From NCBI GenBank assembly GCA_035610835.1, contig CM069442.1:64209431-64273430 (forward strand): a DNA stretch of 64,000 bases, given 5' to 3'. A program made the translations under genes and the position numbers. This document shows positions 1-10,858 of this stretch, in pieces. Position 1 is the first letter of the stretch, and each line of letters opens with the position of its first letter. The notes below the pieces were generated by a model. That model saw only the letters and a program-made list of their open reading frames with translations. It was not told the origin of the DNA and did no database searches. This stretch comes from Ophiura sarsii (lineage: Eukaryota; Echinodermata; Ophiuroidea; Amphilepidida; Ophiuridae).

Positions 1-750
1 TTGGATTTTTTCTTCTATAATTGTTACTTTGAAAGGAAGAGACCAAATATATATTTTCCCCAATTGATTTTATTTGGGAGTTCCAGTAATTGTTAGTTGT
101 TTCAGATTAAAAATATTGCGTATTCCACGAGTTGTGAAACTTACCGATATTCAGTTTACCTTTGGCCTTATCAATATCATGTTTAGATACTTTGTATAAT
201 GTATGGCACATGTATTGTGATGAAATACTGCTAATAGAGAGACGCAATGATGATGTAATTAAATAGGCACTAAATAATTTCCAAAAAATTAATATTATAA
301 TATCAATTAAATCAGTCATATGTAGATTTGGATATTTTATTGAAAATGTGAGAATTTGTTTGAAAGGTTTTGCATTTTTTTTTAATTTTCGAAAAATGTT
401 AAAAAATAATAATTTTTTTTCTCCAATTTTTGTTGTTGGAAAAACGAACCGTCCGCGGTATAAAATCAACACAATTTTTTAAAATTTATTGGGTTGCATA
501 TTTTTAAAGGGCATGCTGTACAGCTGCGTGTTTTACACCTGTTTAGATTTTATTGGCAGGAAGTGCTTTTAAACATGCTAAAAAACATACAAAACACAGA
601 AATTACGAGTTTGTACCATATTTATTTGATTCTTTACTGTACACAATCAGAATATAGAACAAGTTAGCTGTATGTATGTATAATAGTATCACAACATTAT
701 ATCCATATCAGTATACACTATTTACATTACCTGCTGGTGTATCAAAAATA
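1..750. other. AT-rich DNA without recognisable gene
   Basis: Only short chance reading frames are present, rich in Phe, Ile, Lys and Asn. I see no splice-bounded coding segment or strong repeat. Confidence 0.5.
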
Positions 751-754
751 ATGC

Positions 755-916
755 GTCTTCAGTTTGGTCAAGTAGAGGAATTAATTGCCCCCTTTAGCTC
801 ATGACTGGACTTGAACCAGTGACCTTCTGAATATACTAATCAGACACTCTACCATTGAGTTACAAAAGCCTTTGTTTTAGACATTGAAATTCCCGATGGT
901 TGACCAAACTGAAGAC
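755..916. mobile_element. Short element with perfect 17-bp inverted ends enclosing a tRNA-like module
   Basis: GTCTTCAGTTTGGTCAA at 755-771 has its exact reverse complement at 900-916. The 128 bp between them hold a minus-strand tRNA-like sequence. This could be a SINE-derived MITE or a tRNA relic caught in a small foldback. No target-site duplication was identified. Confidence 0.55.
797..869 (-). tRNA. tRNA-like sequence, Thr(AGU)-like, probably a pseudogene or SINE head
   Basis: Read on the minus strand, 73 nt fold as a cloverleaf. The acceptor arm GCTTTTG/CATGAGC has 6 of 7 pairs including a G-U. The D stem ACTC/GAGT, anticodon stem TCTGA/TCAGA and T stem ACTGG/CCAGT are fully paired around a TTCAAGT loop. 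A-box and B-box promoter sequences are recognisable. The anticodon loop is 9 nt (TTAGTATAT) instead of 7, so a functional tRNA is doubtful. The AGT in that loop suggests a Thr origin, which is weak. The element lies between perfect 17-bp inverted repeats, pointing to a mobile tRNA-derived copy. Confidence 0.5.
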
Positions 917-929
917 TGGTGAACAACTA

Positions 930-2130
930 CATCACAGAATTAGCTTCAAAATAATAGTCTTGATTTGATCAATTTGGATGTAATACTATAGAACTTTGCT
1001 GGAATACAGAGGTCATTTGATTAAGGTACTGCATGTATACAATTACACCAATGAATTTCTAGTACAGGGATACATATGTGCGTCAAGTCGTTTGAAGCTC
1101 TATGTGTTTCCGATCAAGATGTAGACCGTGTAGTATTTAGCCCTGTCATGACAACTGACACCAAGTCATCAATAAATATTCACTCTTGTTAACTGAACGA
1201 TTGCATCTATCAGAACATTATCCATGTGCGTGTGGGATCGAGTTTAATTCTACAAAACACTTGGTGGAGAAGTTATGTTCAATTATCACAAACATAGTTA
1301 CATCAATTGGCAGTGTGCAATATACTATTTTATTTGTGTAGCAATTCCAAATATTGCGAAGCTTTTTATCACATCTGTATGCGATACAATTGGGAAATTG
1401 AATAGCAATTCTTCAAAATTGTGTAGCATTTCGCTATGCGATACCGGATATATTGCACACGGTGAATGTATGTGATAATTTAATATGTTGAATTTGTTAG
1501 AAGTATTTACACTTTCACCTTGTCATCTCTTTTTTGATGTTAGTTTTGTGTCACAACAAGGGCCATGTTGTTGTCGCAACCGGAGACTACTTATGCCCGT
1601 ACTAACCACTGCGCTTTTCAAACATACAGGTGCTATGAAACACACATAGTTTCAGTTCTTAACAACATTTCAATAGAGATTATCACCCCGCACTAGAAAA
1701 TCTTTGAATACACAGACTTTTACTTTTCAAGTTTTATAATCAATTTCAATAACACATCTTTTGTCATTAAAGATACAGTTTTGTGAAAAACTTTGAGATT
1801 TCTCCAAAGATTAGTACTATATTAAACTACTTTTATCATCAGACAATTTTAAGCCTCACTTTTTGTTTGACTTCTATGATCAAATCATGATTTGAACCCT
1901 ACATACTACTTTGCCTGTACTTTGCACAAAATGAATGGTCAACAGTGACAAAAAACAACAATACAAAGATCCCGTGTTTTTGATTAGCGGTCATTCAACA
2001 AGTTGTAGTGAATGTAATGAATCCGAAACCAGGTGCCAAACACTTTTGTGTTTGACAGCTTATCCAAAACACAGTAATCTCTGTAATACAAACAATAATA
2101 CCTTACAAAATCGACATCAACATTTTGAGG
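930..2130. other. Intergenic DNA, nothing recognised
   Basis: No splice-bounded reading frame, RNA fold or strong repeat was seen in this stretch downstream of CDK1. Confidence 0.4.
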
Positions 2131-2360
2131 GCTCAGAAACACAAGGCCTCCTCTCCATTTTTTCAAAAATGAGATTTTGGTATCAACATTTTTAGAAAGA
2201 AATTCTCTTTCCAGTAACACACAGCCTTATCTCCATAACACAACCCTTTTCAAAGTTATAGCCAGTATCACAAGGCCTCATCTCCATCTCCTTTAGGTGT
2301 TTAAAAATCTTCAATAGTCTTTTCTCAAAATGGAGATAAGGCCTTGTATTTCCGAGCCTT
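2130..2360. repeat. Short direct and inverted copies of an ACAAGGCCTC-CTCCAT motif
   Basis: The motif 'cacaaggcctc...tctccat' appears near 2140 and 2270 in one orientation, in altered form near 2220, and inverted near 2332 (ATGGAGATAAGGCCTTGT). The cluster looks like a degenerate repeat element and does not encode protein. Confidence 0.4.
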
Positions 2361-2499
2361 TGATTTGCTCTATAAAAGGTGAAAGCTTTCATAGGGAGTC
2401 TGGTCAGTCTGCTATGCAAACGGGTACACTATACTTTAAGTACCAGGCATGCATCAATTACACTGTACATGGTAGAATCAAGAAGCTGGTTTTAACTAA

Positions 2500-3066
2500 A
2501 AGATGCACTTTATTCCACCAAATACTAATTTGAGATACTGTTGGGACCTTTATGTATGCTATTTCCGTGCAAACATTAGGACACTTTCTTGGGTGCACCC
2601 GAGTTTTGAATGATTTTGAATGCTAGCTATCATCCATTTTGGCATTTTCTATCTTTCCAAACCCACCCTTACAATGAAAAGTCATTTACTAATAATCATG
2701 GGACCTCTGCAACATAACTAAATTATATACATAAATTAAGTTTAAGATTGTAGTACTTAAGATAATGAGATGAAACCAAGTTTCTGAGCATGACGTGTTA
2801 CTCTTCTTGGCTAAAGGTTCCACTGTGTACTGTATGTTTAAACCTTTTTATAAATTAATATTGATATGATATAAATATCTTGTAAAACCCCAAATATTAT
2901 TTAATCTTGGAACCATAATCAATCATACACAAACGATCCAGTGGGGGAAGACAGGGGTTTGTTCATTGCACAGTGGTATTCTATTGTATTCAACTTTGAA
3001 TACACTGTACATTCAGTCTTTGCTGTTTGCCTTGCCGGCCATGTCTGGCTGGTGGTAAGGCAGGCA
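2500..3066 (-). other. Presumed CDK1 3' UTR and 3' flank with candidate poly(A) signals
   Basis: The sequence follows the CDK1 stop codon on the minus strand. ATTAAA (plus-strand TTTAAT, 2900-2905) lies about 160 nt past the stop. AATAAA (plus-strand TTTATT, 2509-2514) lies about 550 nt past it. Either could end the transcript, and transcript data would be needed to choose. Confidence 0.35.
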
Positions 3067-3186
3067 TTATAACGATGCCATTGCTACGGCTTCTGGTAGC
3101 GTTGATTTGTCGAGGTCGTCAAAGTAGGGGTGGTTCAGAGCTGTCTTGGCGGGCATCCTTTGTGCTGGGTTGTAGATGAGCATTTC
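3067..3186 (-). CDS. CDK1: CDK1 coding exon 7 (C-terminus and stop)
   Basis: The acceptor is CTTCCCAG|GAAATG. It encodes [11 protein letters not shown] through HPYFDDLD and then a divergent tail ending AVAMASL, with TAA at 3069-3067. The tail is several residues longer than in vertebrate CDK1. Confidence 0.96.
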   Translation of the reverse strand, partial: EMLIYNPAQRMPAKTALNHPYFDDLDKSTLPEAVAMASL

Positions 3187-4462
3187 CTGGGAAGGGCAAA
3201 AAACATCAATCAAATTTGTGAACTTAAGTCTTCATAACATCATCAATGTTAATTCTATTGTTATTGACAGACAACCATAAAAAAGAAATGATTTTCTTTG
3301 TTCCCAAAAATATTCAGAAATTGTACTTCCAAAAATCGGACTAAATACGAATAAATTGGTCTGTCATGTATACCCAGTTATGAAGGAAAAATTGAACAAG
3401 CAAACTGCACGCAGCACAAAGATGATCAATTGTGCGAATAGTGCGATTCCTGCCCGAAATTCCCACGCTTATGGTTGTGCGCACTTCACTCATTACCCTG
3501 TTCCAATTGGTTCGTTCAATTATAAACCCCAAATAATAGCGAACGGCTAGGGATGAAAAATTAAAAAAAATTGTTTTGCCGAATTATTAATTTGTTTAGT
3601 TTTTTCAAGTTTTAGAGCATGGATTTTGGATCACCACGATGCAAACCCTGTCTCACAGTCAATGTTCAAAGTCATAATAAACGGTCTTTATAAAGATATT
3701 CACCTGTAGGAGATCTAGGCCTTGTGAATCCAAGTTCTTGACTGATCCCTGAAGGTTGTTATTGGACCATTTGGGGAATGTATGCTTGTAATCTGGTAGC
3801 GAGGTGACGCCTGGCCATACTTCTTCGTTTGGTGTGCCGAGTGTCCTGTAGATTAAAAATGTTGTTGATGATTATAAACGCGTAAAAACAAAACAACCAC
3901 AAAACAAACTATTCGGTTGCACTCTCACAAGGTGAGGTGGTTACTATTTTGTTGATCTTGTTTCACAGAGACTAGTCAATGGTTCGATACAAAAGTTTGC
4001 GAGTTTGATAATGCCAGAAAATGTGTTCTCAAAATTCTCAGTCACTGTGGAGATTCTATTTTATTTACGTTATCCAAATGAGTTGTATCTTCAAACATGA
4101 ACAGGCCGCCGAACAGGGTAGATGAATGTCTGACCAAGGGCATCATCATCATAAATGTAAATAACCTAAATGGATCCCCAACAAATGAACATCTGGTAAT
4201 GGCATTAGCACGTATGCGACGAAAAAACCAAATCCTATTCTATGGGCCCGACTGACTACAAAATTGGGTGAAATTTGTTATTGTTTTCATTTTCTTGTGC
4301 AAATGGATACCGACCCAAATTGGAGCGTTTGCCTATAGAACAGGGTTTTCTCCTGTTGCCCTACAGTTAATTTCACTTTCTTATGACAGTGACGTAACTT
4401 AACTAACACATATTTTCAATTTTTTTCTTTTCTTACACATGTGCGTAAACACCAGCGCCTCG

Positions 4463-4497
<35 letters not shown>

Positions 4498-7400
4498 TGG
4501 TATAGTTTATTGTCATCGCAGCCATCTGGCTGAATTGTCACAATATTACAAAAATTAAAAATGCAAGATATACAATAATAGATTTAAAAAATAATAATAT
4601 CATAAAAGCAAACACCCACCCCCTGCATACAACATACATTCCATAATTAAAGAGCACAATACCCCCCCCCCCAACACATCATATATACACACAACCCCTC
4701 CCTTCCCCAAAAGATATTGCACATAAAACATGGTACATTTACGTGACTGACGCCATACATACCCCACCCGCACCCTCTCCCCCTCCAAAGATAATGCACA
4801 TATACAAAAATGGTACATTTACGTGACCGCCTGACTGACACCATACATACCAGAAACACACATGGAAACAACCCACTCTCACGGTTTAAAAATACGATAA
4901 TAATAATAATATTGCACTTTAAATACTGCAGGTTACGTCACTGTTTCAAATATAGTCATTTAAAAGTGGATGTTCCGATCACTTAAGCTTTTGCCCGTGA
5001 ACATATTTTGATATCAGATTATCAGAATAAACCCCAAATTTTCTCATTTTTATTTCTGTACAATGTTTGGCCCAGATATGTTCCATTTTGCCAAAGGTGT
5101 TTAACCACCCGGCCAGTTTGTATACTACTCAATGGGAAAATTTCATGTGACTCTGTGCTTCTAAAATAAGAACCATTGGAGTTATTTATATAGCTCAAAC
5201 TTTGGAATACAAGTTAATACAACTATTTTAAGAAGAAAAAACATCAAGGATCGGGCCAGCAATCGGAACACCTACCTTTATACAGAAAAAGAGGGCTATC
5301 ATCAATTTGACGCCCTTCTTGTTCAAAGAAATGATCAACTTGAACTACTTATAATTCTTACTAAACCAGAGCAATACTATAAAAGTTATTTTTGTTGCCA
5401 GTTAATGCTTTTTATATTCTTATGTTTTGTGCATTTTTTTCAATGGAAAGCTGGCTTTCCTGGACTGAATAATAGACTCTGGGGTGATTCGCCACGATCA
5501 GACTGGCTCTCTCCTGAGCACATGGTATTTACGTATGTAATTCACCACACACACACAGCACAGATGACATTATATTCTTATGTTTTGTGCATAATTTTTT
5601 TCAATGGAAAGCTGGCTTTCCTGGACTGAAACTTAGATTGAATAATAGACTCAGGGGTGATTCGCCACGATCAGACTGGATCTCTCCTGAGCACATGGTA
5701 TTTACTTATGTAAATCACCACACACACACACAGTACTGTAAATTACATACCTGAATATTCTGAAAAGCTGATCTATCTCTGAATCGCCATGGAATAGTGG
5801 GCGCTTTGTGAACATCTCAGCCATGATGCAGCCAATACTCCAGACATCGACGGGTGTGGAGTAGCGTGGTGAACCCAGTAGAACTTCAGGGGCACGGTAC
5901 CATAACGTCACAACCTAAGCAAAGCATGGGAATAATAATTGTTAAAGAATTTATGAGTTATTAATGTGAAATCTGAGCTAAAAGAGACCAGTACGCACGC
6001 CTAAAGAGACCACTACGCAATCATCTTTTATTGCCAAATAGACATTGACGGGAATATCTGTTGGTTTGACACAACAACTCTTGATTTCAAATATCAAGAA
6101 CACCACAATTGGATCTTTTTCCTAGCACCCGTTTATTTTGTCTTTGTTTGACAATATTTAATCCGCCATACATATGATTAAGGATAAGTTTATAAAATCG
6201 GATTTAGCGCAGCTTATTATTACAAGACAATCCAAGTTTATTTCCGTAGATAACCTGTCTAACACACTATTTGAATGGAGGAGAATCCATAGATTCTTGC
6301 AAAATCCTTTGCAAGAATCTAAATGGATTCTTTTGCAACCTTGGACGAACTTCTGACCCTGATATAACTGTATAGGGCCATGGGTAGATGAACTATGTGT
6401 AATTTGAAGATAAGGTGGCAGACTGCCCCCCCCCCCCCCCACCACTTCTGCAGACCCATACAAAATAAAATTAAAAAAACCCTTCAAAATTCCTGATCCC
6501 TACCCCACTGTCACCTAAATGGTAAGTTTTTGGTAATATCTTTGGTGTAAAAATGTGATGCCTTTTAGCCATTGGTAAGGAACCTCAAAATGTCTAGCTT
6601 GATCTAAGACAAAGCACTTCACATGTGTGTCATTGTGCAAATTGAATGGGTTGCATCACTGAACTGAATATCAAGTTACAGCCAAATTTATGCAGAGTGA
6701 AAAATTTACCTCATGAGTATACACTCTGACAGGGATACCAAATGCCCTCGCTAGTCCAAAATCAGCCAATTTGATACATCCATTCTGGTCGATGAGTAGG
6801 TTCTGCGGTTTGAGATCTCTGTGCAGGATACGCCTTTTATGGCAGTATACAATACCCTGAATTATCTGATAAGTGTAACTCTGAAAATACAACAAAATTG
6901 GTGAAAAATTGTGTCATTTCGGGTGAAAAAGGGCTATTAAATGTGAACATTTGAAGTGAGGGCTACATGTATTTTATATATAGGGTCAGTGAGTCAAGTC
7001 TGTTAGTCTGAAAATGCACAAAGGAAAAACAAAATTCATGACAGATTTCCAAACAAAGGAGTCCATCGAAATTGACAAGGAACCGATAGAAAAGGTAGAA
7101 AGTTACAAATATCTTGGCAAGGAAATAAAAATGGAGGACAATACGAGAGAGGAAGTCTTGATAAAAATTAAGGCAGGCTGGAGCTGCTTCGGCAGAAACA
7201 AAACAATTCTCTGCGATAAAACCATAATAATAATAACATTAAGGACAAGGGTTTTCAATCAATGTGTGCTACCTACCATGACATACGGTGCCGAAACTTG
7301 GTCAACAACCAAAGAAACTGAACAGAAACTTCTAGCAGCGCAGCGAGCCATGGAAAGGAGGATGTTAAACATAACAATACGAGACAAACAAAAGAACACT

Positions 7401-10400
7401 ACCATTCGTAATAAAACCAAAGTAAAAAGACATCATTAAAAAAATCAAGGAAATGAAATGGAGATGGGCAGGACATATCGCGAGACAAAACGATAATCGG
7501 TGGACAATAAGAACAACCGAGTGGCAACCCCGTACAGGCAAAAGGAGAAGAGGCAGGCAGAAACAAAGATGGAGAGACGAGCTAACTGAATACAGAGGAA
7601 CGACATGGACAAGAGAAGCACAATACAGACACAGATGGAAGATGCTGAAAGAGGGCTTCAGCCTACAGAGGCTGAAAAAGCCCAGGCAAAGGTAAAGTCA
7701 AGTCAAGTCTGTCACAGGTTGTTTCACAGCACTTCCACATTTTCTTCTAGATTTAAGATGCTCAGAGTCCATTGCACCCTGGTCACCATGAGACAACCAC
7801 CAGTTCAAACCTAAACTATGGACCAGGAGCCAGTTATTTCCAATAAAGTTGAAGCTTCCCTGACATCACTGTTTTTGTGGCCTTTCCCAAGGTACTTACC
7901 CCTTTGTTGTTAAACTGAAGGATGTGGATCACGGTATCAAGTCTGGAATGCAATCCTTTATCACTGTGGTAAAGTAACATCCACACAATATTTGCACAGA
8001 AATATTGATTTCCACATACCTTTACTAGTTCTGGATCCAACGTTGTTCCAGACCGGAATGTATCCATGTATTTTTTGAGGTCCATCTTGAGGAATTCAAA
8101 GACCAGGTAGAGTTTCTGCTCCTGCATCAAGACATCTGTGAGCCTGGAATTAAAAATGCATGTAGAAATCAACCAACTCAAAAATAACTGATGCTCACAA
8201 TGTCAGCAAGGGCCAGAGCAGTAGGCCTCAAAATAAGAAATGAAGAGGGCAAGCAATTTAAGGCAATTTGAAAGGGGCACCCATTTTCTCCAAGGCAATT
8301 ATGTACTTTTGAATGGAGTGAAAACAGCCAGAAATTGAGGCAAGGCAACTAAACTAGGTGGGGCATCGAAGGCCTTCGATTAATTTGAGCTCTGCAGAGC
8401 AGGGAGTAAATAAGCTCAGCTGTGCCAGAATATCACCAGGAGCAATGATGAAGCTGTCTGTGGTCAGCGTTAGAAATAAGAAAAAGAAACAATTTTTACT
8501 CATCTGCATTTAGACTTCAGACTTTTTTTATGTTGGTAAACATTTTGGGTGCACGGATTACTGCTATTTTGAACGCCGGCTGTGGTACTCCTCCAGTAAA
8601 AATGCAAACAATGGAATTAGGCCTAATTGATGATAATAATGCAAGTTCAAATGATCCTGGTGTCAACCGGTTTATTTTGGCCCATGACTGATACCCTTAT
8701 TCCATCATTAATTATTCAAGTGCTAAGGTATAATACCAACTGCTACCAGAGTCCCAAACAGACACATACTGTCCGCTAGCCTTCTTTCCCCTTTCAGAGC
8801 ACACATAAGCAAAGTTAGCACTTGCTCAATATCAATTTTACAATCCTAACACTCACTTGACAATATTTGGATGTTCTAGTTCTTTGAGTAGTGATATTTC
8901 TCTGATTGTCGTGCTTGGAACACCTTCCTCTTCACTCTCCATCCTGATTTTCTTCAGGGCCACAATCTCGCCAGTTTTTTTGTTACGGCCTTTGTACACA
9001 ACACCGTATGTACCTGATTAAGGGAGAAAAAACAGTGTTAGACATATTTTTATCAATCATTGAAATTCACAGAAACCATGACTTGTTATTGCCCTTGGAC
9101 TACCCCCAGGCCAAAGTAATTTAAAACTCAATACCATGCTGGGTCATTCCATGCCAAATCAACCAATTTGCCAATAATTTTGGCTGGTCATCCTCTTGGA
9201 TTTGGCTGGAAATCATTTCTAGAATACGTCTATAGGTATAATGAATGATCAGATGCAAAAAACTAGCGCTCAAATCAAAGCGGTTTCAAAAATATGGCCC
9301 GTCAAAATTTGACACCAAAGCCCCTTTTTGTCATCCCGATTTGCATTGTTAAATATATTGAATTTAGGATCACGTACAACTCAAATTTGGTAAAAGATAT
9401 TTCTAGCTGTAAATTGCTACCAAGGGTGATTGCTACTCAAATACCGTAAACAGAATATGATGTTAGTAACACTGTATTTCATCAACTTACGGTCCTGTGG
9501 GCCTCCGAAGATGCCTTCATATTTCGGAAATTTTTAGACCCCCTCCCTCAAACACAGAACTAGTTATCACAGAATGTTCAAATCACTTGTGGATGTTGTA
9601 TACATTGTAGCCATGCAACTCACAAACATATGTACATGTATAGGCCATTTTAGACCTTTAATTACATGATGGCTTGGACCCAAAGATGGGTCCGCAGACA
9701 AAAATCACCCCTTTGACCCTGTAGTCCAATACCGATTGTGTTCATTATACCTACATGTATAGATGTAAGTATAGAAATGATTTTCAGCCTAATCTGGCTG
9801 TATCTGAGAGGGTGACCAACCAACCAATTGGTTGATTTAGCATGGAATGACCCTGCTGATATTTTGGAGTTATCGGAAAAAACAGGCAAAGTTAACAAAC
9901 AGCCAGTGTCTATGAATGTGTCATCACTCATCATGTCATTAGATAAAATAACATAAAACCAAACTAATGTGGAGAACTTAGCACTAATCATAACAAATGC
10001 TTCATACTACTGAGCTGTTCAATATTTGACCTTATTAAATAAACTTGAACGTATAAACTATCTATTCCACTAGTTTGAAATGAAATGTTTGCTGGTAACT
10101 GACACTATCTAGGAAAATGTAGAAGATCCCAGTTTTATTGCAGTAAAAGCATAGGATTGTATGTTTATCGGCGTAACATCGAGTACGTCTCCCTTTTTGA
10201 CATAAAATGAAATCGCCAATTAATATTACGAATAACATCTACTATTGAAGTGTAAGCATTTTTTATTGAACCCTAATCTGACACCAATCTTAATAGGTCT
10301 ACTAAAATGTGAAATTTAGCTTGGACTTGCCCCACTATAAAACTGGAATTGAAGATTTGTAGTCCAGACTGAATCGGACTCGAGCGTGAAATCATGTCCC

Positions 10401-10708
10401 AACTGGCCAAAGGACATGGTTGAAAATCAACCCCCCCCTCCTCTGATCTTCTTTAAATTGGTCAACATTTCAACCATTAATAATAATAATATCACATTCA
10501 CTATGATTGGATTAAAAATTCAACAAACAAATTGGAAGTTTGAAACGGTGTATAGCGTGCATTGCATGAAATGCTCACAACCTTAAGCGCGATAATTTTG
10601 GGCACGATCGTAATGGTGCTGTGTGCATGTTGTTCGTTCAATTTCTAAAATATAATAATTATAACACTTACCTTCACCAATCTTCTCTATTTTTGAGTAG
10701 TTTTCCAT
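3067..10708 (-). CDS. CDK1: Cyclin-dependent kinase 1 (cdc2), seven coding exons, 304 aa
   Basis: This is the catalytic subunit of M-phase promoting factor, a Ser/Thr kinase that binds cyclins A and B and drives entry into mitosis. Coding segments on the minus strand are 10708-10672, 9013-8857, 8143-8020, 6880-6710, 5914-5751, 3845-3704 and 3186-3067. All six introns have GT-AG ends and the reading frame is continuous. Visible motifs are the GEGTYG loop (11-16) with inhibitory T14/Y15, K33, E51 of the C-helix, HRDLKPQN (126-133), DFG (146-148), activating T161 in VYTHE, APE, and CDK1-typical [13 protein letters not shown]. Length is close to the usual 297 aa, with a short C-terminal extension. 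The start has a good context (A at -3, G at +4). The cyclin-binding helix reads PSTTIRE instead of PSTAIRE. CDK2 is less likely given the EGVPST context, the DVLMQ segment and the overall match to CDK1. Confidence 0.97.
3704..3845 (-). CDS. CDK1: CDK1 coding exon 6 (residues 218-265)
   Basis: The acceptor is ATCTACAG|GACACT and the donor CTACAG|GTGAAT. It encodes [13 protein letters not shown] through GLDLLQ, the lower C-lobe. Several residues here form the CKS-binding face in known CDK structures. Confidence 0.95.
4463..4495. repeat. (ATT)n microsatellite in a CDK1 intron
   Basis: About eleven uninterrupted ATT units lie in the intron between exons 7 and 6 side of CDK1, within 3846-5750. 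Confidence 0.9.
4600..4860. repeat. C-rich tract with an imperfect ~85-bp tandem duplication
   Basis: A block containing 'atggtacatttacgtgac' followed by 'gccatacatacc' or 'accatacatacc' occurs twice, near 4729 and 4812, separated by C-rich sequence. It is intronic to CDK1. Confidence 0.6.
4966..5281. mobile_element. MITE copy of the 'GTGTTCCGATC' family (copy 1)
   Basis: It begins near GGATGTTCCGATCACTT and ends near AATCGGAACACCTACC TTTA. Inside are 'gtttaaccaccc' and 'caaactttggaat', which are shared with copies at about 11134-11545, 32027-32386 and 39791-40155. It is a diverged copy within a CDK1 intron. Confidence 0.6.
5406..5737. repeat. ~160-bp tandem duplication next to a CDK1 splice donor
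   Basis: Two copies (about 5412-5568 and 5571-5737) share 'aatggaaagctggctttcc', 'gattcgccacgatcagactg' and a CA-rich end. The second copy ends within about 15 bases of the exon 5 donor at 5750. Confidence 0.85.
5751..5914 (-). CDS. CDK1: CDK1 coding exon 5 (substrate-binding C-lobe)
   Basis: The acceptor is TGCTTAG|GTTGTG and the donor TTCAG|GTATGT. It encodes [15 protein letters not shown] through [12 protein letters not shown]. This includes the APE motif and the segment typical of CDK1 and CDK2. Confidence 0.97.
6283..6330. other. Strong intronic hairpin, about 20 bp of stem with a 4-nt loop
   Basis: AGATTCTTGCAAA (6291-6303) pairs with TTTGCAAGAATCT (6308-6320) across ATCC. The stem continues after a small bulge with GAATCCA (6283-6289) against TGGATTC (6324-6330). 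It lies in the CDK1 intron between exons 5 and 4. It could be a short MITE or a miRNA-like hairpin, with no evidence of expression. Confidence 0.7.
6427..6441. repeat. Poly-C tract
   Basis: An uninterrupted run of C lies in a CDK1 intron. It is one of many C or G homopolymers in the window. Confidence 0.85.
6710..6880 (-). CDS. CDK1: CDK1 coding exon 4 (catalytic loop, DFG, T-loop)
   Basis: The acceptor is TATTTTCAG|AGTTAC and the donor CATGAG|GTAAAT. The 57 codons include [20 protein letters not shown] and RVYTHE with the activating T161. Exon boundaries fall between codons at both ends. Confidence 0.97.
7004..7700 (+). mobile_element. 5'-truncated RTE-like non-LTR retrotransposon, C-terminal RT region with frameshift
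   Basis: Two adjacent frames (about 7014-7439 and 7453-7695) together match the region downstream of the RT palm in RTE-type elements. Landmarks are [47 protein letters not shown] and a GRQKQRWRD block. An extra A in the run at about 7425 shifts the frame just before the expected [11 protein letters not shown], giving a premature stop. The 12-bp AGTCAAGTCTGT flanks the copy (6992-7003 and 7701-7712), which fits a target-site duplication, although the 3' copy merges with an AGTCA repeat tail. It is inserted antisense to CDK1 in the intron between exons 4 and 3 and cannot be active. Confidence 0.85.
8020..8143 (-). CDS. CDK1: CDK1 coding exon 3 (residues 65-106)
   Basis: The acceptor is AATTCCAG|GCTCAC and the donor AAG|GTATGT, ending on a complete codon. 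It encodes [18 protein letters not shown], containing the hinge region, and then MDLKKYMD at the start of the C-lobe. Confidence 0.97.
8200..8800. other. CDK1 intron DNA, nothing firmly recognised
   Basis: Lies between exons 3 and 2. The sequence 8220-8410 has the texture of an old dispersed repeat (repeated 'aaggcaa'), but I cannot define its ends. Confidence 0.4.
8857..9013 (-). CDS. CDK1: CDK1 coding exon 2 (ATP loop, K33, C-helix)
   Basis: The acceptor is TTAATCAG|GTACAT. The exon encodes TYG of the loop, the catalytic lysine in VALKK, and the cyclin-binding helix. It ends at GTCAA|GTGAGT inside codon K65. The helix codons are CCA AGC ACG ACA ATC AGA GAA, so residue 48 is Thr (ACA at 8909-8907) where CDK1 normally has Ala. 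Confidence 0.97.
9138..9853. mobile_element. DNA transposon remnant with ~30-bp terminal inverted repeats
   Basis: GGGTCATTCCATGCCAAATC near 9142 is matched by the inverted GATTTAGCATGGAATGACCC near 9834. The similarity extends into AACCAATT on both sides. The 716-bp interior has no transposase frame. It is inserted in the CDK1 intron between coding exons 2 and 1. Confidence 0.75.
10420..10671. other. CDK1 intron, no feature beyond the splice donor
   Basis: A short C run lies at 10430-10437 and an AT-rich stretch precedes the exon 1 donor. Confidence 0.4.
10672..10708 (-). CDS. CDK1: CDK1 coding exon 1 (residues 1-13, G13 split)
   Basis: It contains the initiator ATG at 10708-10706 and codes [12 protein letters not shown] plus the first base of G13. 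It ends at donor GAAG|GTAAGTG. The phase-1 intron interrupts the glycine-rich loop just before T14 and Y15. Confidence 0.95.
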
Positions 10709-10804
10709 TTTGATTATTTTGAAGTCAACAATACTGGACGATGCACAAAAAATGACAGTGAGCTGAACCCCAAAATAACCCAAACTGCTAAAAAACCTAA
10801 ATAC
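10709..10804 (-). other. CDK1: CDK1 5' UTR part of the ATG-containing exon
   Basis: An acceptor GATTTTCTTTCAG ends at 10805, so transcript sequence would run from 10804 to the ATG at 10708. The segment reads open into upstream codons, but homology starts at MENYSK, so the ATG at 10708 is the right start. Confidence 0.6.
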
Positions 10805-10858
10805 CTGAAAGAAAATCACAATATGAAACATTTAATGAAAATATCAAACTTTACTTTA

